Below, one piece after another: positions 60,669 to 64,000 of a stretch of DNA of 64,000 bases. The first letter of the stretch is position 1. Every line of letters begins with the position of its first letter. The stretch spans positions 372,001 through 436,000 of the forward strand of contig NZ_JACXAD010000001.1 of assembly GCF_014699115.1 (NCBI RefSeq), written 5' to 3'. The notes under the pieces were generated by a model. That model did not search any database. It was given only the letters and a program-made list of their open reading frames with translations, and was not told the DNA's origin. The translations under genes and the position numbers were made by a program. This stretch comes from Hymenobacter montanus. Lineage in GTDB: Bacteria; Bacteroidota; Bacteroidia; Cytophagales; Hymenobacteraceae.

Positions 60669-61805
60669 TTAGGTGCGCCGGTTCTCCTTCTGAAACTCGG
60701 ACGGCGACAGCCCAGTTACTTCCTTGAATATTTTATTGAAAGTAGACTTGGAGTTAAAGCCCGACTCAAAGGCGATGCCTAAAATGTTGTAGTGCTTTAA
60801 CGCGGGGTCGAGCAATAGACGCTGGCTCTCTGCCACGCGGTAGCGGTTCACGAACTTATAGAAATTCTCCCGGAACCCCTCGTTCAGTACCTGCGACAAC
60901 TGGTGCGGGGTAAGGTTCAGGCGCTCGGCCAGTTGAGTCAGCGTTAGCCCATTGACGAGATATGGCTTGGATTCCTGCATGCAGGCTTCCACCCGGTGCA
61001 TCAGCGGTTGAATATCGGCTATGGCTAAGGGGGAGTTGCTGTAACGCACCGTCGGCTCCGCTTCCGCCATTTCGAACACTTGAGCGGGCTGCGGAACAGG
61101 GTAAATGGCTTTTTGGGTCAGGGCTTGCCAACTAAGCCAATAGCTCACGAGTACCGCAACAACGCCCAGCAGGGTATTGGGGATGCCGCTTACGCCCACT
61201 AGTACCCAAGCAGCAAATAATGCGAATAAGGCCAGCAGCAAGGAGCGTAGCCACGCCAGGGTAGCCTGCTCCACGGAAGACATCAACTCTCGAATAACCC
61301 GGTTGTGCCGCTCTACGCGATAGAAACACAGTAGCAAATAGGCTACCAACTGCACCTTCGGCAGGTACTCCAATACCGGGGCGTACGCAAAATTCTGGTA
61401 GCGCAATATGGGAAAAGCCTCGAGTTTAGCCAGGCCATTCTCTTTCCAGAAGCTCCACGCTATCAGCGCGTGAGGCACTACTATAACAAAATGCCCGCAA
61501 AACCGTGGGCGTAGTTGGAAGTAGGGTTTGGTTAGATAGAGCACATAGAGGTAGAGCAGCGGCCCCAGACAGAAGATGAGCCAGCGGTCGTACTCGTATA
61601 AGAAGGGGAAATAATCAAAAGCATGATTACTTCCAAGTACATCGTTGAGCAGCGTAGCTGCCAGCAGCAGTAAAAACAGCGCGAAAACAGTGTTAGCGTT
61701 ATGATTTCGATCCTCGCGGATAACGAAGAGAAGGTTACTCGTAAATGCTAAAATAACAGCAGCAATACCCAATAATAGCGTGTATAAATTCAGTTGTATA
61801 CTCAT
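60669..61805 (-). CDS. Membrane-bound AraC-type regulator
   Basis: 378 residues. Seven predicted membrane helices (about residues 5-235: LYTLLLGIAAVILAF, LFLLLLAATLLNDVL, WLIFCLGPLLYLYVL, and others), then an AraC DNA-binding domain: YLVNGLTLTQLAERLNLTPHQLSQVLNEGFRENFYKFVNRYRV and KHYNILGIAFESGFNSKSTFNKIFKEVTGLSPSEFQ. A membrane sensor with a cytoplasmic transcription domain, typical of Bacteroidota. A lipoprotein hydrolase and a barrel lie downstream and are its likely targets. Confidence 0.93.
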   Translation of the reverse strand: MSIQLNLYTLLLGIAAVILAFTSNLLFVIREDRNHNANTVFALFLLLLAATLLNDVLGSNHAFDYFPFLYEYDRWLIFCLGPLLYLYVLYLTKPYFQLRPRFCGHFVIVVPHALIAWSFWKENGLAKLEAFPILRYQNFAYAPVLEYLPKVQLVAYLLLCFYRVERHNRVIRELMSSVEQATLAWLRSLLLALFALFAAWVLVGVSGIPNTLLGVVAVLVSYWLSWQALTQKAIYPVPQPAQVFEMAEAEPTVRYSNSPLAIADIQPLMHRVEACMQESKPYLVNGLTLTQLAERLNLTPHQLSQVLNEGFRENFYKFVNRYRVAESQRLLLDPALKHYNILGIAFESGFNSKSTFNKIFKEVTGLSPSEFQKENRRT

Positions 61806-61832
61806 TACGGGTTACGCTGTTTTCGTGCTTAA

Positions 61833-61840
61833 CAAAAATA
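61833..61840 (-). promoter_or_regulatory. -7 promoter element of the membrane AraC gene
   Basis: Minus-strand TATTTTTG, fitting TAnnTTTG, 28 bases before the start. Confidence 0.5.
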
Positions 61841-62026
61841 ACGGAGCATATAAAGAGAGAAGAAAGGTTCTGGGTAAAACAGAACGGCATGTTGAGCTGG
61901 GTTAAGCATCTTCCCCGCTTCGTGGTATCGACAGTATCCTTGCGCAGCAGCGAATGCTTTGGCTATGCTCGCTTAGTCTAACGCCATCAGAACAGAAAAA
62001 GCAGTATGTGATCCTACCTATCTACT

Positions 62027-62758
62027 CTAATCCAAGGTCGTATTCTTATCCAGATTAATTACTATTCCTACTTGGAATACCGAATTCGCGGCCTTCAGGT
62101 ATTTATTGTTTCGAAAGCCCAAAATCTGGCCGCTGATTATCTGCAATTGAATGGGACCCGCTATTTGGGTGCGGGTGAAAGTAATGGGCTCGAAGAATAC
62201 ATTGTTCTCACCCGGCGTGGCCAGGCCGTTGATTTGGAAATTGTTGAGCTGCATGTAGCTCAGACGCAGGGCCGCCCCGTAGGTCAGCGGGAAGTCGCGC
62301 TTGAACAGATGCAGGTTGTTGCGCTTCTTGCGGGCATAGTTAACCTGGGCGAACACCTTCGACAGGCTGCCTTGCAAGATGCGGGTGGTAATCTGCTCGT
62401 CGTTGCGCTCGATGCGCCGGGTGCTGCCACCGCCGCCCCCCACGTACACTTCGAGCACCCGCTTATCGGGCAGGCGGGTGAAGTAGCCGAGGCTGGCTTC
62501 GCCGAAGTCAATGTCTTCGGTGCGGTCAGACTTTTTGCGGTGCAGCGACGAAAAGGTGCCGGCAACGGCCAGGTGGTCGGTAAGCCCATAGGCGCCTTGC
62601 AGAGCATAGTTGGTGTGCTGGTTGGTGCTGATGGACCCGTAAACCTCGCCCTGGTGCGTGAGCAAGGGCGCGTGGGGCGGGGGCGGAAAATACAGCGAAG
62701 AACAGCCGGTGAGGCCCGTTAGAATAAGCAAAAGGGCAAAGCGGAGCGAATGCTTCAT
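62027..62758 (-). CDS. Lipoprotein with beta-barrel-like body
   Basis: 243 residues from the ATG that gives a lipoprotein signal (LILTGLTGC); a longer start would lack it. After a Pro-rich linker the body has alternating strands (GEVYGSISTNQHTNYALQGAYGLTDHLAVAGTFSSL, VLEVYVGGGGGSTRR, NSVFQVGIVINL), like outer-membrane barrels of this phylum. Function unknown. It is divergent from the disulfide reductase gene. Confidence 0.8.
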   Translation of the reverse strand: MKHSLRFALLLILTGLTGCSSLYFPPPPHAPLLTHQGEVYGSISTNQHTNYALQGAYGLTDHLAVAGTFSSLHRKKSDRTEDIDFGEASLGYFTRLPDKRVLEVYVGGGGGSTRRIERNDEQITTRILQGSLSKVFAQVNYARKKRNNLHLFKRDFPLTYGAALRLSYMQLNNFQINGLATPGENNVFFEPITFTRTQIAGPIQLQIISGQILGFRNNKYLKAANSVFQVGIVINLDKNTTLD

Positions 62759-62955
62759 ACAGGGAATGGGCGGGATGGAGTAAGGCCGTTTAGTAAGGCA
62801 AAGCGAAGGTTCTGCTTCGCTGACTCGGCAAAGCAACACCAGATACGACAATTTCGGGTTTTCCGGCGGACTTTTCGCCTCATTTCCAGCTTTGCTCAGT
62901 CGGTCTGGTAAACCGAAACGTATGCAATAGTACCATTCACCTACCGCTCGCGCCA

Positions 62956-64000
62956 ATGCCCGCCACTATTTTCGACGCCATCATCATCGGCTCCGGCCAG
63001 GCCGGCAACCCCTTGGCTACGGCCCTGGCCGACGCTGGGCGTCGGGTGGCCCTTATTGAAGAGAACCTGCTGGGCGGCTCCTGCATCAACTACGGCTGCT
63101 CGCCCACCAAGGCCCTCATCGCCACTGCCGAACGGCTGCACCACCTCCGTACCGCCGCTGCGGTAGCCGCCCCCACGATGCCCCGGGCCAACCATTTATC
63201 AGTCGACCTAGCGGCGGCCGTGGCTCGCAAAGACGGCATCGTTCAAACCATGCGCGCCGGGGTGCGCGACAACCTCACCCACAAGCACGACAACATCACC
63301 CTGCTGGCTGGCCACGCCGCTTTCACGGCCCCGCGCACCCTGCGCGTGGCCCTGGCCGATGGTGGCAGCCAGGACCTCACCGCCTCACTTATCTTCATCA
63401 ACACGGGCACCCGGGCCGCCATCCCCGACGTGGCCGGGCTGGCCGACTCCGGCTACCTCACTACTACCCAGCTGCTCGACGTGAAGGAGCTACCTGAACA
63501 CCTGCTAATCCTGGGCGGAGGCTACATCGGCTTGGAGTTCAGCCAGATGTTTCGGCGCTTCGGCAGCCGCGTCACCGTCATAGAATCGGGCAAGCAACTG
63601 CTCGACCGCGAAGACGACGACGTGTGCCAGGGCCTGCAAGCCGCCCTGAGCGCGGAAGGGATTGAGTTTGTCCTCGACGCGCGGGCCCACCGCGTGAGCC
63701 GCGGGGAAAATGGCCAACTCACGCTCCTGGCCCACACCAGTACGGGCGAGCGGCGCCTGCGGGGTACTCACTTACTGGTTGCCACCGGCCGCCGCCCCAA
63801 CTCCGACCAGTTGGGCCTGGGCTTCGCGGGCATCCGGACCGATGACGAAGGCTACATCCTGGTTAATGACAAGCTGCAAACCAACGTGCGTGGGGTGTAT
63901 GCGCTGGGCGACATCCACCCCGGCCCGCAGTTCACCCACCTGTCTTACGACGACTACCGGGTGGTGCGTGACGCCCTGCTGCACGGCCGCCGACGCTCGG
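62956..64000 (+). CDS. Pyridine nucleotide-disulfide oxidoreductase (mercuric reductase-like), partial
   Basis: 348 residues are visible and the frame is open at the right edge. FAD-binding IIIGSGQAGNPLATALA, redox-active disulfide GGSCINYGCSPTKA, NAD-binding LLILGGGYIGLEFSQMF and VYALGDIH are present. The class includes mercuric reductase, lipoamide dehydrogenase and glutathione reductase. There is no N-terminal metal-binding domain, so it is probably one of the widespread MerA-like proteins not dedicated to mercury. The C-terminal dimer domain lies beyond the window. Confidence 0.93.
   Translation, partial: MPATIFDAIIIGSGQAGNPLATALADAGRRVALIEENLLGGSCINYGCSPTKALIATAERLHHLRTAAAVAAPTMPRANHLSVDLAAAVARKDGIVQTMRAGVRDNLTHKHDNITLLAGHAAFTAPRTLRVALADGGSQDLTASLIFINTGTRAAIPDVAGLADSGYLTTTQLLDVKELPEHLLILGGGYIGLEFSQMFRRFGSRVTVIESGKQLLDREDDDVCQGLQAALSAEGIEFVLDARAHRVSRGENGQLTLLAHTSTGERRLRGTHLLVATGRRPNSDQLGLGFAGIRTDDEGYILVNDKLQTNVRGVYALGDIHPGPQFTHLSYDDYRVVRDALLHGRRRS

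Noticed and set aside
62956..64000. Mercury resistance operon
   Set aside because: Only a MerA-like reductase is seen, without a metal-binding domain, MerR or transport genes on its left side; the right side is not visible.

Overview
The window is GC-rich chromosomal DNA from a member of the Bacteroidota, most like Hymenobacter or a close relative in the Cytophagales. This rests on family content (TonB receptor with a carboxypeptidase-like N-terminus, DUF4856, imelysin, HTTM, Skp/OmpH, many lipoproteins and outer-membrane barrels) and on repeated TAnnTTTG -7 promoter elements just upstream of chosen starts. No rRNA, tRNA or CRISPR array was recognised. The left edge cuts an alpha-2-macroglobulin gene and the right edge cuts a flavin disulfide reductase gene.

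Layout. 1-4 kb: alpha-2-macroglobulin C-terminus and pbpC. 4.2-10.4 kb: a tightly packed leftward operon (DUF4856 lipoprotein, imelysin, HTTM membrane protein, FecA-like TonB receptor) with a large Fur-like palindrome over its promoter, so probably an iron-responsive uptake unit. 11-17.4 kb: ispH, an AT-rich orphan gene, an MscS channel, a macrodomain protein, a 2TM protein, a PQQ-type sugar dehydrogenase-like protein and a GT87 glycosyltransferase. 18-20.7 kb: a retropepsin-like protease, rimK and an AstE/aspartoacylase-like gene, a likely glutamate-ligation module. 21.3-23.7 kb: Skp-like chaperone, small secreted proteins, VOC protein.

24-26.4 kb is the accessory region. Two copies of a 383-bp non-coding element with 20-bp terminal inverted repeats bracket a nucleotidyltransferase, a tiny overlapping partner gene, and the fused remains of a serine resolvase and a Pre/Mob relaxase. 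26.5-35.5 kb: serpin lipoprotein, DUF3140, an outer-membrane barrel, a CvfB-like/NAD-binding gene pair, aquaporin and a BamA-like barrel. 35.7-39.2 kb: the two halves of the uncharacterised TIGR03916/TIGR03915 putative DNA repair pair, separated by a small Cys-rich protein and an epoxide-hydrolase-like enzyme.

39.4-64 kb is mostly housekeeping: RfbD, MFS transporter, GreA/B factor, AraC regulator divergent from aldehyde dehydrogenase plus DUF779, MaoC, SDR, GH1, cmk, adenine deaminase, response regulator, cysteine synthase-like enzyme, sucD, a second AT-rich orphan gene, a membrane-bound AraC regulator with a lipoprotein hydrolase and a barrel, and the disulfide reductase.

The window is rich in palindromic repeats: a perfect 69-bp inverted repeat sits in frame inside pbpC, two AT-rich hairpins, a 261-bp element with 25-bp inverted ends, a nested inverted repeat next to the AraC gene, related partial copies elsewhere, and a heptamer repeat in both orientations. 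All functional calls come from reading motifs; no database search was run.
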